This document shows, one piece after another, positions 1 through 6,958 of a DNA stretch of 21,615 nucleotides (positions are counted from its first letter, which is position 1; the number at the start of each line of letters is the position of its first letter). Both the position numbers and the translations under genes were made by a program. The notes beneath the pieces were generated by a model. The model did no database searches. It was given only the letters and a program-made list of their open reading frames with translations, and had not been told where the DNA came from. The stretch comes from Solobacterium sp. (GTDB taxonomy: Bacteria > Bacillota_I > Bacilli_A > Erysipelotrichales > Erysipelotrichaceae), in the NCBI GenBank assembly GCA_017514645.1, contig JAFWJP010000228.1:1-21615 (forward strand), in the 5' to 3' direction.

Positions 1-692
1 CAGACGCGGACGAACATACCCTCCATGTACGTGTGACACTGACCAATACCGGTGCGTATGCCGCAAGGGAAACGGTGCAGATCTATACATCCCTGCCGGA
101 AAGCCGGATCGTACGGCCGGTGCTTGAACTGAAGGGATTCACGACTGTCTTCCTTGAACCGGGAGAAACCAGAACGGTCACCATCATTATTCCGCTGGAA
201 GATCTGAAGTACTATGATACCGGTGTTCACCAGAGACAGCTGGAAGAAGGAAACTATACGGTATATGCCGCATCATCCAGCGATGATCTCAGGCTGTCAC
301 AGCGGATTCATCTGGCCGGAACAGAAACACCGTATTCGGTTCTGAAGAAGGAGATTGCGGAAACGGAGGAAGCCTTTACAGAATTGTACGGGCATCCGCT
401 TCCGGTGGAACGCCAAGCCCATCCCTTCCACCGCAACACCACGATCTATGAACTGGAGATCAGCCGCTTCGGCCGTTTTATCCACCGGACGATCTACCGC
501 TGGTTCAGACACCATGATCCGCAGGACATCGTCCATTCCACGGTCTTTGAGTCACCGCTCCGGTCGATGTTGATGGGAAGTACAAGATTCACCTGGAAGA
601 CAGTGGATGCTGTGGCGGATCTGCTCAACGGACACATCGCCGGATCCCTCGGCAGGATCCTCCGGAGCCTGAAACCGAAGAAAAGGAGCTGA
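1..692 (+). CDS. GH3 beta-glucosidase, C-terminal part (5' end outside window)
   Basis: The reading frame is open from base 3, so the gene starts upstream; about 230 C-terminal residues are present. The first 100 or so residues read as a fibronectin type III-like domain of GH3 enzymes: a segment about conserved tract VTLTNTGAYAARETVQIY, then LELKGF, the LEPGET turn and an EEGNYTVYAASS strand near its end. This domain follows the two catalytic GH3 domains and does not carry the active site. The last 120 residues form a helical, charged tail ending in KPKKRS, as in many Bacillota GH3 proteins. Such enzymes release terminal beta-linked sugars from oligosaccharides or plant glycosides; the substrate cannot be read from this end. 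No signal peptide can be judged. A terminator overlaps the stop codon, so the downstream VTC operon is a separate unit. Confidence 0.88.
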   Translation, partial: DADEHTLHVRVTLTNTGAYAARETVQIYTSLPESRIVRPVLELKGFTTVFLEPGETRTVTIIIPLEDLKYYDTGVHQRQLEEGNYTVYAASSSDDLRLSQRIHLAGTETPYSVLKKEIAETEEAFTELYGHPLPVERQAHPFHRNTTIYELEISRFGRFIHRTIYRWFRHHDPQDIVHSTVFESPLRSMLMGSTRFTWKTVDAVADLLNGHIAGSLGRILRSLKPKKRS

Positions 693-704
693 GCTCCTTT
701 TTTT
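681..704 (+). terminator. Intrinsic terminator of the GH3 gene
   Basis: A perfect 9-bp stem, AAAAGGAGC paired with GCTCCTTTT, has the 3-base loop TGA and is followed by a run of T. The loop is the stop codon of the GH3 gene, so the hairpin forms inside the last codons. Because the 5' arm starts with A and the 3' arm is followed by T, it should end transcription on the plus strand. Confidence 0.88.
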
Positions 705-724
705 GTGCGGAAATCCCGGTGAAT

Positions 725-778
725 TTCACGTAATGTTCAGGTTCTCTTCCGTTTTTCTTCTGACTGCCCCGTTATGAT
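725..778 (+). promoter_or_regulatory. Four 11-bp-spaced TTC hexamers and -10 box (PhoB/OmpR-type promoter candidate)
   Basis: Hexamers TTCACG (725), TTCAGG (736), TTCCGT (747) and TTCTGA (758) start exactly 11 bp apart. Nine bases after the last one lies TATGAT (773-778), a 5/6 match to the -10 consensus; no good -35 hexamer exists at the normal distance. Direct repeats of about 11 bp that replace the -35 are typical of promoters activated by PhoB/PhoP and other OmpR-family response regulators. The first two repeats fit a TTMACA-like core best and the last two are degenerate. The predicted transcript would begin around 785 and run into the VTC gene. The regulator is not encoded in the window. 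Confidence 0.45.
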
Positions 779-803
779 GACAGCGAAATACAGGAGGTGT
801 GCC

Positions 804-1478
804 ATGAACGGAAGACATGAAGTCAAACACAGTATCAGCCCGGGTGATTACTGGGAACTGCGATCCCGGCTGCGGGCAGTACTCTATCCGGACAGCCATG
901 CCGGTGCAGGAGGGATCTACACGATACGCAGTCTGTATTTCGACGATGCGGATGATACAGCACTCCGCCAGAAACTGGACGGGATCCGTGACCGTGACAA
1001 ATACCGGATCCGTTACTACAACAACGATACGGATTTCATCAATCTGGAAAAGAAAAGCAAACGCGATCAGTGCTGCCTGAAACAGTCTGCATCACTGACA
1101 AAGGAAGAATGTGAACGCATCCTTGCCGGGGATATTGACTGGCTGAACAGCAGGGAAGGTCTTCTGCAGGAGCTGTACCGGAAGATGAAATACGAAGGTC
1201 TCAGACCGCAGACCATCGTGGACTACGTACGGGATCCGTTTGTATACCCGGCGGGCAATGTCCGGGTGACACTGGACCATGATATCCGCACAGGCATGCG
1301 CTGTACGGACTTCCTGGATCCGGACTGTGTGACGGTTCCGATCACGGAAAACGTGATCATCCTGGAGGTCAAATGGGACAGCTATCTGCCGGATATCGTC
1401 AGGGACGCGGTCAGGATACCGAACCGTACTGCTTCCGCCTTTTCCAAATATGCGGCCTGCCGCATCTATGATTTCTGA
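804..1478 (+). CDS. VTC domain-containing protein (polyphosphate polymerase-like)
   Basis: This 224-residue soluble protein matches the bacterial VTC-domain family, related to the catalytic tunnel domain of yeast Vtc4 and to CYTH/triphosphate tunnel enzymes. Visible hallmarks are an N-terminal RHEVKHSI, YTIRSLYFDD (about 39-48), KYRIRYY (66-72), the basic pair of strands in LEKKSK (81-86) and the acidic ILEVKWD near residue 190. The alternating basic and acidic strands would line an anion-binding tunnel that handles triphosphate or polyphosphate; actual polymerase activity is not shown for most bacterial members. The start is set at 804 because AGGAGG (792-797) precedes it at proper distance; an in-frame ATG at 774 lies inside the probable -10 box. 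It is the first gene of a three-gene unit with the DUF4956 membrane protein 18 bases downstream. Confidence 0.85.
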   Translation: MNGRHEVKHSISPGDYWELRSRLRAVLYPDSHAGAGGIYTIRSLYFDDADDTALRQKLDGIRDRDKYRIRYYNNDTDFINLEKKSKRDQCCLKQSASLTKEECERILAGDIDWLNSREGLLQELYRKMKYEGLRPQTIVDYVRDPFVYPAGNVRVTLDHDIRTGMRCTDFLDPDCVTVPITENVIILEVKWDSYLPDIVRDAVRIPNRTASAFSKYAACRIYDF

Positions 1479-1496
1479 CTTTAAGGAGGTATGACC

Positions 1497-2162
1497 ATGT
1501 CATTTACAGATATCTTTCAATCAAGTTTTCTTCAGAATGTAACCGCGGTCAGCGTCTTCGACATGGTCGTTGCGCTGGTGCTGGCATTCTGCATCGGTGT
1601 ATTCATTTTCTTCGTCTACCAAAAGACCTACCAGGGTGTGATGTACTCTGCAGGATTCGGTGTGACATTGATCGCGCTGACGATGATCACAACGCTGGTC
1701 ATCCTGGCCGTCACATCCAATGTTGTCCTGTCTCTCGGTATGGTCGGTGCGCTGTCCATCGTCCGTTTCCGGACCGCCATCAAGGATCCCCTGGACATTG
1801 CTTATCTGTTCTGGTCCCTGGCGGCCGGCATCGTTCTGGCAGCCGGAATGATTCCCCTTGCCGTATTCGGCAGCCTGTTCATCGGGATCGTCATGATCCT
1901 GTTCACCAACCGGAAGACCTTTACCAGACCGTATATTGCTGTGATCTCCTGTTCTCCCGCTGCGGAGGAAGCGGTTGCGGAACAGCTGTCCGGAAACGCG
2001 GACAAGTGCTCTCTCAAGAGCAAAACGATCCGCAGGGACATGACGGAGATGACCTATGAGATCCGGCTGAAGTCGGATGATACACAGTTCATCAGTGAAC
2101 TTTCGGATATGAGCGGTGTAGAGAGTGCTGTTCTGGTAACCTATAACGGAGAATACATGTAG
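1497..2162 (+). CDS. DUF4956 domain-containing membrane protein
   Basis: A 221-residue protein with about four hydrophobic segments in the first 140 residues, then a soluble alpha/beta tail of about 80 residues. The central sequence GMVGALSIVRFRTAIKDPLD, with its hydrophobic flanks, is the signature of the DUF4956 family. The function of this family is unknown; it is repeatedly found next to VTC-domain and CotH-kinase genes, which suggests a shared membrane-associated process. The arginine-rich RFR between membrane segments, followed by an acidic KDPLD, may face a polyanion, but that is inference. Two ATGs are possible, 1491 and 1497; AAGGAGG at 1483-1489 is only one base from the first and seven from the second, so 1497 is preferred. 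It ends 15 bases before the next gene. Confidence 0.85.
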   Translation: MSFTDIFQSSFLQNVTAVSVFDMVVALVLAFCIGVFIFFVYQKTYQGVMYSAGFGVTLIALTMITTLVILAVTSNVVLSLGMVGALSIVRFRTAIKDPLDIAYLFWSLAAGIVLAAGMIPLAVFGSLFIGIVMILFTNRKTFTRPYIAVISCSPAAEEAVAEQLSGNADKCSLKSKTIRRDMTEMTYEIRLKSDDTQFISELSDMSGVESAVLVTYNGEYM

Positions 2163-2177
2163 GAAAGGAGAAGAACC

Positions 2178-3062
2178 GTGGCAAAGAGTCGTTATACCGG
2201 TCTTGTCTGTCTGATCGTTACAGGATTCATGATCCTCTTCACGGTTCTGTTCATGAACAGTGAAGCACTGGGTGTTGCGGCACTGGAGACAGATGAATCC
2301 GCAAACCGGAACCGGAGTTTCTCTGAACGGGATCTGGACAGTTCCTGGGATGAGAATACGGCAGTATACATCTCTCTGGATGATTATGAAGGACTTGCCC
2401 TTGCCGGTGCCTATGAACTGAACGGTGATCTGTACATCATCAGCAAAGGTACCTATGTCCTCTCAGGAACACTGGAAGGGAATTCCGTAATCGTGGATGC
2501 ATCGGATGCCAAGGTGCAGATCGTTCTGGACGGCGTTACGATCACCAACGAAGATTCCGCAGGCATCTGGGTCAAGGACGCGGACAAGGTCTTCCTGACG
2601 CTGGCTGAGGATACGGTCAATACGGTATCTCTGACAGGAGAACTGAATGAAGCACAGCAGAAAGCCGAGGTCAGCGCGGCCATCTTCAGCAAGGATGATC
2701 TTTCCATCAACGGGTCCGGTACCCTGATCGTCAGTTCACAGCTGTACAACGGGATCCGCAGTACGGATGATCTGGTCATCACCGGCGGTACATTGATCAT
2801 CAATGCCGGAAAGAACGGGATCGTCGGAAAGGACTCCCTGCGGATCTGCGGCGGTGACTTCAACATCACAGCCGGAAACGACGGGCTGAAATCCAGCAAT
2901 GAACAGGACAGTGACAAAGGTTATCTGCTCATCACGGACGGTATCTTCTGCATCAATGCGGGGGATGAAACCATGCAGGCAGAGACGGATCTGATCGTCA
3001 CCGGCGGAACGATCCGCACGGCAGATGATGACAGCGCTGTGGCATATGCACAGGGATCCTAG
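2178..3062 (+). CDS. Membrane-anchored carbohydrate-binding beta-helix protein (Cthe_2159/DUF4353-like), short
   Basis: A 294-residue protein starting with GTG, seven bases after AAAGGAG. An uncleaved-looking hydrophobic segment (about residues 8-27) would anchor it to the membrane with the rest outside. After the FSERDLDSSWDE segment, about 100-290 form repeated beta-helix rungs: GTYVLSGTLEG, KVQIVLDGVTITN, AIFSKDDLSINGSGTL, DLVITGGTLIINAGKNGI, and GDFNITAGNDGLKSSNEQD. These match the carbohydrate-binding family typified by Clostridium thermocellum Cthe_2159, which binds acidic polysaccharides and calcium. Most relatives run on for many more rungs and are often over 450 residues; this one stops abruptly after TADDDSAVAYAQGS, so it may be a truncated version. 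Its place after VTC and DUF4956 fits the usual neighbourhood, although no CotH gene is present. Confidence 0.78.
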   Translation: MAKSRYTGLVCLIVTGFMILFTVLFMNSEALGVAALETDESANRNRSFSERDLDSSWDENTAVYISLDDYEGLALAGAYELNGDLYIISKGTYVLSGTLEGNSVIVDASDAKVQIVLDGVTITNEDSAGIWVKDADKVFLTLAEDTVNTVSLTGELNEAQQKAEVSAAIFSKDDLSINGSGTLIVSSQLYNGIRSTDDLVITGGTLIINAGKNGIVGKDSLRICGGDFNITAGNDGLKSSNEQDSDKGYLLITDGIFCINAGDETMQAETDLIVTGGTIRTADDDSAVAYAQGS

Positions 3063-3082
3063 AAGGTCCCTGTTTTCCATGG

Positions 3083-3111
3083 GTGACGGACGGAGTACTT
3101 TCGCATAAAAT
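3083..3111 (+). promoter_or_regulatory. Probable sigma-70 promoter of the MoxR operon
   Basis: GTGACG (3083-3088, 4/6 to the -35 consensus), a 17-bp spacer and TAAAAT (3106-3111, 5/6 to the -10 consensus) sit in the 76-base gap before the MoxR gene. Transcription would start near 3118, leaving a leader of about 20 bases that carries an AGGGGGA ribosome binding site. This would give the MoxR operon its own start, though read-through from upstream is possible because no good terminator lies between. Confidence 0.5.
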
Positions 3112-3138
3112 AATAACCATAACAGGGGGAACGATCCT

Positions 3139-4074
3139 ATGGATACAGCACGTTTTACAGCCTACAGGGACAAAGTCCTGCACAATGTCGGAAAGGTCAT
3201 CATCGGCAAGGAAGAAGCCGTACAGATGGTCCTGACAGCCTTTATCTGCTCCGGTCATGTTCTGATCGAAGACGTTCCCGGCACCGGCAAAACGATGCTG
3301 CTGAGAGCGTTTGCCAGAACCATCGGCGGTGATTTCAAGCGGATCCAGTTCACCCCCGACCTTCTGCCGTCCGATCTTACCGGTATCCACTGGTTCAACC
3401 AGAAGACCGGAGAGTTTGAATTCCGCGCCGGGCCGCTGTTCACCAACATCATCCTCGCAGATGAGATCAACCGCGCGACCCCGCGCACACAGGCATCGCT
3501 TCTGGAAGCGATGGAGGAACGTCAGATCACGGTGGATGGTGAGACGACTGTGCTGGAGGAGCCGTTCATGGTCATGGCGACGCAGAACCCTCTGGAATCC
3601 TACGGAACATTCCCGCTTCCGGATGCCCAGATGGACCGTTTCTTCATGCGCATCTCCCTTGGCTATATGCAGAGGGAACAGGAGAAGTCCGTCGTTGTAC
3701 GCCCTTCCACGCTGGATGTTGTACGTTCGCTGGAACAGGCGGTAACACCGGAAGAAACAGCGTATGTCCGTCAGGCCTATACCGAAGTGACCATGCGGGA
3801 AGATGTTCTGGATTACTTCATGGATATCATTGAGAGCACCCGGAACAGCCGTTCTGTCCGCGGTGTTTCTACACGCGGAGCCATCGCGCTCTACAAGGCT
3901 TCCCAGGCTACAGCCGCAATGAGCGGCCGGGATTATGTCATACCGGAGGATATCCAGCGTACCGCACCGTATGTGCTGGCCCACAGGATCTCCACCGGAA
4001 CACAGCTTTCCCTGCACGCGGCAGAAGAATATCTGCAGTCTCTGATGGAAGGGATCCAGGTGCCTCTCGAGTGA
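3139..4074 (+). CDS. MoxR-family AAA+ ATPase
   Basis: A 311-residue protein of normal length for the MoxR family of AAA+ ATPases. Walker A is DVPGTGKT (45-52, Lys51), Walker B is IILADEINRA (104-113, Asp108/Glu109), and sensor 1 is the MATQNP segment with Asn150. The LLEAMEERQITVDG stretch after Walker B is the MoxR-specific signature. The C-terminal third is the helical lid, with the family's RGVSTRGA segment. MoxR proteins act as chaperone-like remodelling ATPases in the cytosol, usually on partners encoded next door. Here the next genes are DUF58 and a membrane protein, the usual partners. The ATG follows AGGGGGA. The stop overlaps the GTG start of DUF58, implying translational coupling. 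Confidence 0.93.
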   Translation: MDTARFTAYRDKVLHNVGKVIIGKEEAVQMVLTAFICSGHVLIEDVPGTGKTMLLRAFARTIGGDFKRIQFTPDLLPSDLTGIHWFNQKTGEFEFRAGPLFTNIILADEINRATPRTQASLLEAMEERQITVDGETTVLEEPFMVMATQNPLESYGTFPLPDAQMDRFFMRISLGYMQREQEKSVVVRPSTLDVVRSLEQAVTPEETAYVRQAYTEVTMREDVLDYFMDIIESTRNSRSVRGVSTRGAIALYKASQATAAMSGRDYVIPEDIQRTAPYVLAHRISTGTQLSLHAAEEYLQSLMEGIQVPLE

Positions 4075-5132
4075 TTGCGGCAATTGCAGTCACAGCAGCG
4101 CTTCTGCTTGTCTATATGCATACGGTGCTCTTCCGGGCAGACCGTTTTCTGGTCTGTACCCAGGAGAGCGAACGCCTGCTGGCAGAACCGGGAGAAACAA
4201 TTCGCCTGAGTGTTACGGTAGCCAACCGTTCGCTCTGGCTGTTTCCGTATGTCCGGGTCACAGCCTTCTTTGCGGATGGTCTGGAACCGGTGAAGGAAGG
4301 ATCCGGGCGCAGGAGCGTGCTGTCCGGCAGCGTATCCCGGTCCATGATGATCCTGCCGCACCGGACTGTTACGTACCGGATTCCGGTGATCTGCCGGAAA
4401 CGGGGCAGATATCCGCTTCAGGACATCCTGATGCAGAGCGGGGATTCTTTCGGTCTGTCTTCCCGGACCTTCCGTATGGAGGGCAGAGGAGAGATCGTTG
4501 TCATTCCGGCGAAGGAAGAGAGCGAAACCTTCCCGGAAACGGTCGGCGGTTTCCTGGGCAATATCTCTGTCCGCCGTTTTATCCATGAGGATCCGGTCCT
4601 GAGTGCCGGGTTCCGGGAATATACGGGACGGGAACCGCTGAAGCAGATCTCCTGGACGCAGAGCGCCAAGGGAATCGGGCTGATGGTCAGAACGCCTGAT
4701 TATACAGCCGATCCATCGCTCTGCCTGATCCTGAATATCGATAGTGCCGCATCGGGCAAGGAAACGCTGATCGAGCACTGCTATGTTCAGGCCAGAACGC
4801 TGTGTGAACTGCTGGAACAGAGGGGATTTGCCTATCGTATGGTCACGAATGCTGCAGCAGCCGGGGCGCTGAGCGATACCAGCGCGGTCCAGCACGGTTC
4901 CGGACAGGAACACTACCGCCTGATCATGGAGCGCCTGGGCAGAGCTTCCTATACCTGTGAGCGCTCGTTTGCGGCATTGGTGCAGTATGCAGCGGAGCAG
5001 AATGACAATACTGCTGGCTACCTGATCATTACACCGTCCTACAGTGACCGTCTGCCGGGACATCTGCTGGTACGGCTGTCTGCCCAGAGCGGGAGTGAAC
5101 CGGTACGCTTCTACGGGGAGGATACCGCATGA
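4071..5132 (+). CDS. DUF58 domain-containing protein
   Basis: A 353-residue protein that begins with a hydrophobic stretch (about 2-20), giving one N-terminal membrane anchor, followed by a beta-rich domain (30-145) with the RGRYPLQDI segment typical before DUF58. The signature is FREYTGREPLKQISWTQSAK with the following LMVR (about 182-207), matching the family pattern YxxGDPLRRIHWKxSARxxxLMVR. The remaining part resembles a von Willebrand A-type fold. DUF58 proteins are standard partners of MoxR ATPases, but their biochemical role is not settled. The GTG start overlaps the MoxR stop by four bases (GTGA), and no good separate ribosome binding site is visible, so translation probably depends on coupling. 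The C-terminal end overlaps the next gene in the same way. Confidence 0.87.
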   Translation: MIAAIAVTAALLLVYMHTVLFRADRFLVCTQESERLLAEPGETIRLSVTVANRSLWLFPYVRVTAFFADGLEPVKEGSGRRSVLSGSVSRSMMILPHRTVTYRIPVICRKRGRYPLQDILMQSGDSFGLSSRTFRMEGRGEIVVIPAKEESETFPETVGGFLGNISVRRFIHEDPVLSAGFREYTGREPLKQISWTQSAKGIGLMVRTPDYTADPSLCLILNIDSAASGKETLIEHCYVQARTLCELLEQRGFAYRMVTNAAAAGALSDTSAVQHGSGQEHYRLIMERLGRASYTCERSFAALVQYAAEQNDNTAGYLIITPSYSDRLPGHLLVRLSAQSGSEPVRFYGEDTA

Positions 5133-6295
5133 TCACCGCCGCGATGCTATGGAAACTGCAGGAGCTTGCACTCCTGCTGGGAATTGCCTGTACTGCCGGA
5201 CATCCGTTCGGACTGAGTGTGCATGCATGGATCCTGATACCGGCGGTATTCGGTGCAGGTCTTTCAACAAAGAGAAAGGCCTGGGTACTGCTGTCACTGA
5301 TCGGGGTGTTTTTGCCTGGGTTATCGGTCTATGAGCGGATCATTGCGGGTCTTCTGTGCGCAAAGACGGTATGCGATGCGTACAAGGACCGGTTCGTTCC
5401 TCAGATGAATGCCGTTAAGTCTGCCATGAAAACACTGGTCATGGTGGACATCGTGCTGTTGATTGCGCTTCTGATGATGGAAAACGCCTCGGAAGCGGGC
5501 AGTACGCTGCTGTTGTGTGCACTGCTGTCCCTGGGATCCGGACTGATGCTGAAGCGGACGCTGCGGCACGATCCGGAAGTCTATGATCAGCCGGGATTCC
5601 AGGCAGTGAATCTTGTGAGCGTTGTCTGTGTCGTTCTTGCCGGGTGTCTGATCACCTCGGAACCGGTGCGCGCTGCGGTGTTCCTGCTGATCCGCTGGAT
5701 CTGGATGAGGTTGTTCCTTCCGGCGGTCACACTGGTTGTCTACGCACTGCTGGTACCGTTTCTGCTGCTGGGCAAACTCCTGGACCTGCTGCATTTCAAG
5801 GCCGGAAGTACAATGGAAGAGACAGTACAGACCATCATGGAAGAAACAAACGGCTTCCATCTTGAGGACTATGAAATCACCGTGCATGAGCGGATCTCGC
5901 TGTTCATTCCGCTGATGGTGACGCTGAGCGTCATCGTGCTGATTCTGCTGTACCGCTCCTGGCGCAGTACGCAGGCCTATCACAGTACGCTTCCGATCAC
6001 GGCAACGGCGGAGAACAGAGCGCAGAGCACTGCGGATACCGGTTATGGTGATGTGAGGAAGATCCGCAGGCTGTACAGGAAATACCTGAAGCGGGCGGAA
6101 AAGCATGATGAACGGGTTCCGAGCGATACATCCCTGACGATCAGCCGGAAGAGTGCCGGAATCTGGCCGCAGGAAGTTCTGGAAGAAATGCGCAGTCTGT
6201 ATATCCGGGCACGCTATCAAGGTACGGCAACCCGGAAAGATGCCGCAAGGATGACGGAACTGTACAATAAGATCAGACGGGAGGAAAACAGATGA
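5129..6295 (+). CDS. Polytopic membrane protein of MoxR operon, DUF4129-like tail
   Basis: A 388-residue protein with roughly seven or eight hydrophobic segments, in the first 215 residues and again at about 255-280 (LFIPLMVTLSVIVLILLY). Between the last two lies a soluble, acidic part (about 215-250). After the last helix comes a charged cytosolic tail of about 105 residues: RKIRRLYRKYLKRAEK, then ISRKSAG, then MRSLYIRARYQGTATRKDAARM. That order resembles the DUF4129 tail found at the end of TgpA-type transglutaminases and related proteins. No transglutaminase Cys-His-Asp core is visible, although such a core is common at this place in MoxR-DUF58 operons. The role is unknown; position and topology suggest a membrane target or partner of the MoxR/DUF58 machine. 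GGGGAGG precedes the ATG at seven bases. Confidence 0.7.
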   Translation: MITAAMLWKLQELALLLGIACTAGHPFGLSVHAWILIPAVFGAGLSTKRKAWVLLSLIGVFLPGLSVYERIIAGLLCAKTVCDAYKDRFVPQMNAVKSAMKTLVMVDIVLLIALLMMENASEAGSTLLLCALLSLGSGLMLKRTLRHDPEVYDQPGFQAVNLVSVVCVVLAGCLITSEPVRAAVFLLIRWIWMRLFLPAVTLVVYALLVPFLLLGKLLDLLHFKAGSTMEETVQTIMEETNGFHLEDYEITVHERISLFIPLMVTLSVIVLILLYRSWRSTQAYHSTLPITATAENRAQSTADTGYGDVRKIRRLYRKYLKRAEKHDERVPSDTSLTISRKSAGIWPQEVLEEMRSLYIRARYQGTATRKDAARMTELYNKIRREENR

Positions 6296-6915
6296 AACGC
6301 AGGGAACCGAAGATCAGTCCGGTACTTTATGAAGGTACTTTAAAAGATATGCAGGATGAGTCCCGGATCGACGGCATCCGTTTCGGCAGTGAAACCGCTC
6401 CGTACGATCTGGAACAGACGGAATTCTATGAGTGTGTTCTGGAGGGTGTCCGGTTTGAAGGGTCGTTGAAGGGCTGCCTCTTCGCGGATGTCATTCTGGA
6501 TCACTGCGATCTGTCCAACATCGATATGCGCAATTGCGTCTTCCGCCGCGTGCAGCTGAAGAACTGCCGGCTGACCGGTACGGATATGAGTGTATCCTCC
6601 CTGCAGGACGTATCGTTTGCCGACTGCCATGCGGGTTATCTGAACCTGAATGGGAGTAAGCTTGAGCGGGTCCTCTTCCGCAATACACGCCTGGATCATG
6701 CCGGACTATCCATGTGTGAACAGAAGGACCTGGAGATCTCTGCCTGTCTGATGAACGGAGCAGAGCTTATTCAGACAAGTCTGAAGGGCGTGGATCTCTC
6801 CGACAGTGAGATCAATGACCTGGCGGTTACGCCGGAGAGCCTTGCCGGTCTGACGGTCAATGAGGAACAGGCGGCGGCGTTTGCAGCGCTGTTCGGACTG
6901 ATTGTCAAACGCTGA
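6292..6915 (+). CDS. Pentapeptide-repeat protein
   Basis: A 207-residue protein. Residues from about 48 to 175 show five-residue periodicity with a hydrophobic centre (Leu, Phe or Met) in a degenerate A(D/N)LXX pattern: CDLSN, IDMRN, CVFRR, VQLKN, CRLTG, TDMSV, SFADC, LNLNG, SKLER, VLFRN, TRLDH, AELIQ, TSLKG, VDLSD. This would fold as a right-handed quadrilateral beta-helix. The end (VTPESLAGLTVNEEQAAAFAALFGL) is a short capping helix of the type seen in Qnr-like members, but that does not make it a quinolone-protection protein. The substrate or partner is unknown. It is the last gene of the MoxR operon, with an ATGA overlap with the membrane protein and GGGAGG before the start. It is a less usual passenger in such operons. 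Confidence 0.82.
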   Translation: MKRREPKISPVLYEGTLKDMQDESRIDGIRFGSETAPYDLEQTEFYECVLEGVRFEGSLKGCLFADVILDHCDLSNIDMRNCVFRRVQLKNCRLTGTDMSVSSLQDVSFADCHAGYLNLNGSKLERVLFRNTRLDHAGLSMCEQKDLEISACLMNGAELIQTSLKGVDLSDSEINDLAVTPESLAGLTVNEEQAAAFAALFGLIVKR

Positions 6916-6920
6916 CACAA

Positions 6921-6958
6921 AACAAAGAGCCTTATGTCTTTACACAAGGCTCTTTGTT
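6921..6958. terminator. Bidirectional terminator between convergent operons
   Basis: A perfect 13-bp stem, AACAAAGAGCCTT (6921-6933) paired with AAGGCTCTTTGTT (6946-6958), has a 12-base loop. A-rich sequence on the left and T-rich sequence on the right let it work in both directions. It closes the MoxR operon and, reading the minus strand, the ATP-grasp operon, whose TAA stop lies in its last two bases and the next one. Confidence 0.9.

Noticed and set aside
774..803. Upstream ATG of the VTC gene at 774
   Set aside because: It overlaps the probable -10 box and has no ribosome binding site; 804 follows AGGAGG.
3052..3071. Hairpin at the end of the beta-helix gene, GGGATCC...GGTCCC, as a terminator
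   Set aside because: The stem is short with a bulge and no T-run follows, so termination is not supported.
6292..6915. Pentapeptide protein as a quinolone-resistance (Qnr) gene
   Set aside because: Repeat periodicity and a similar end are not enough; the repeats are degenerate and the context is a MoxR operon.
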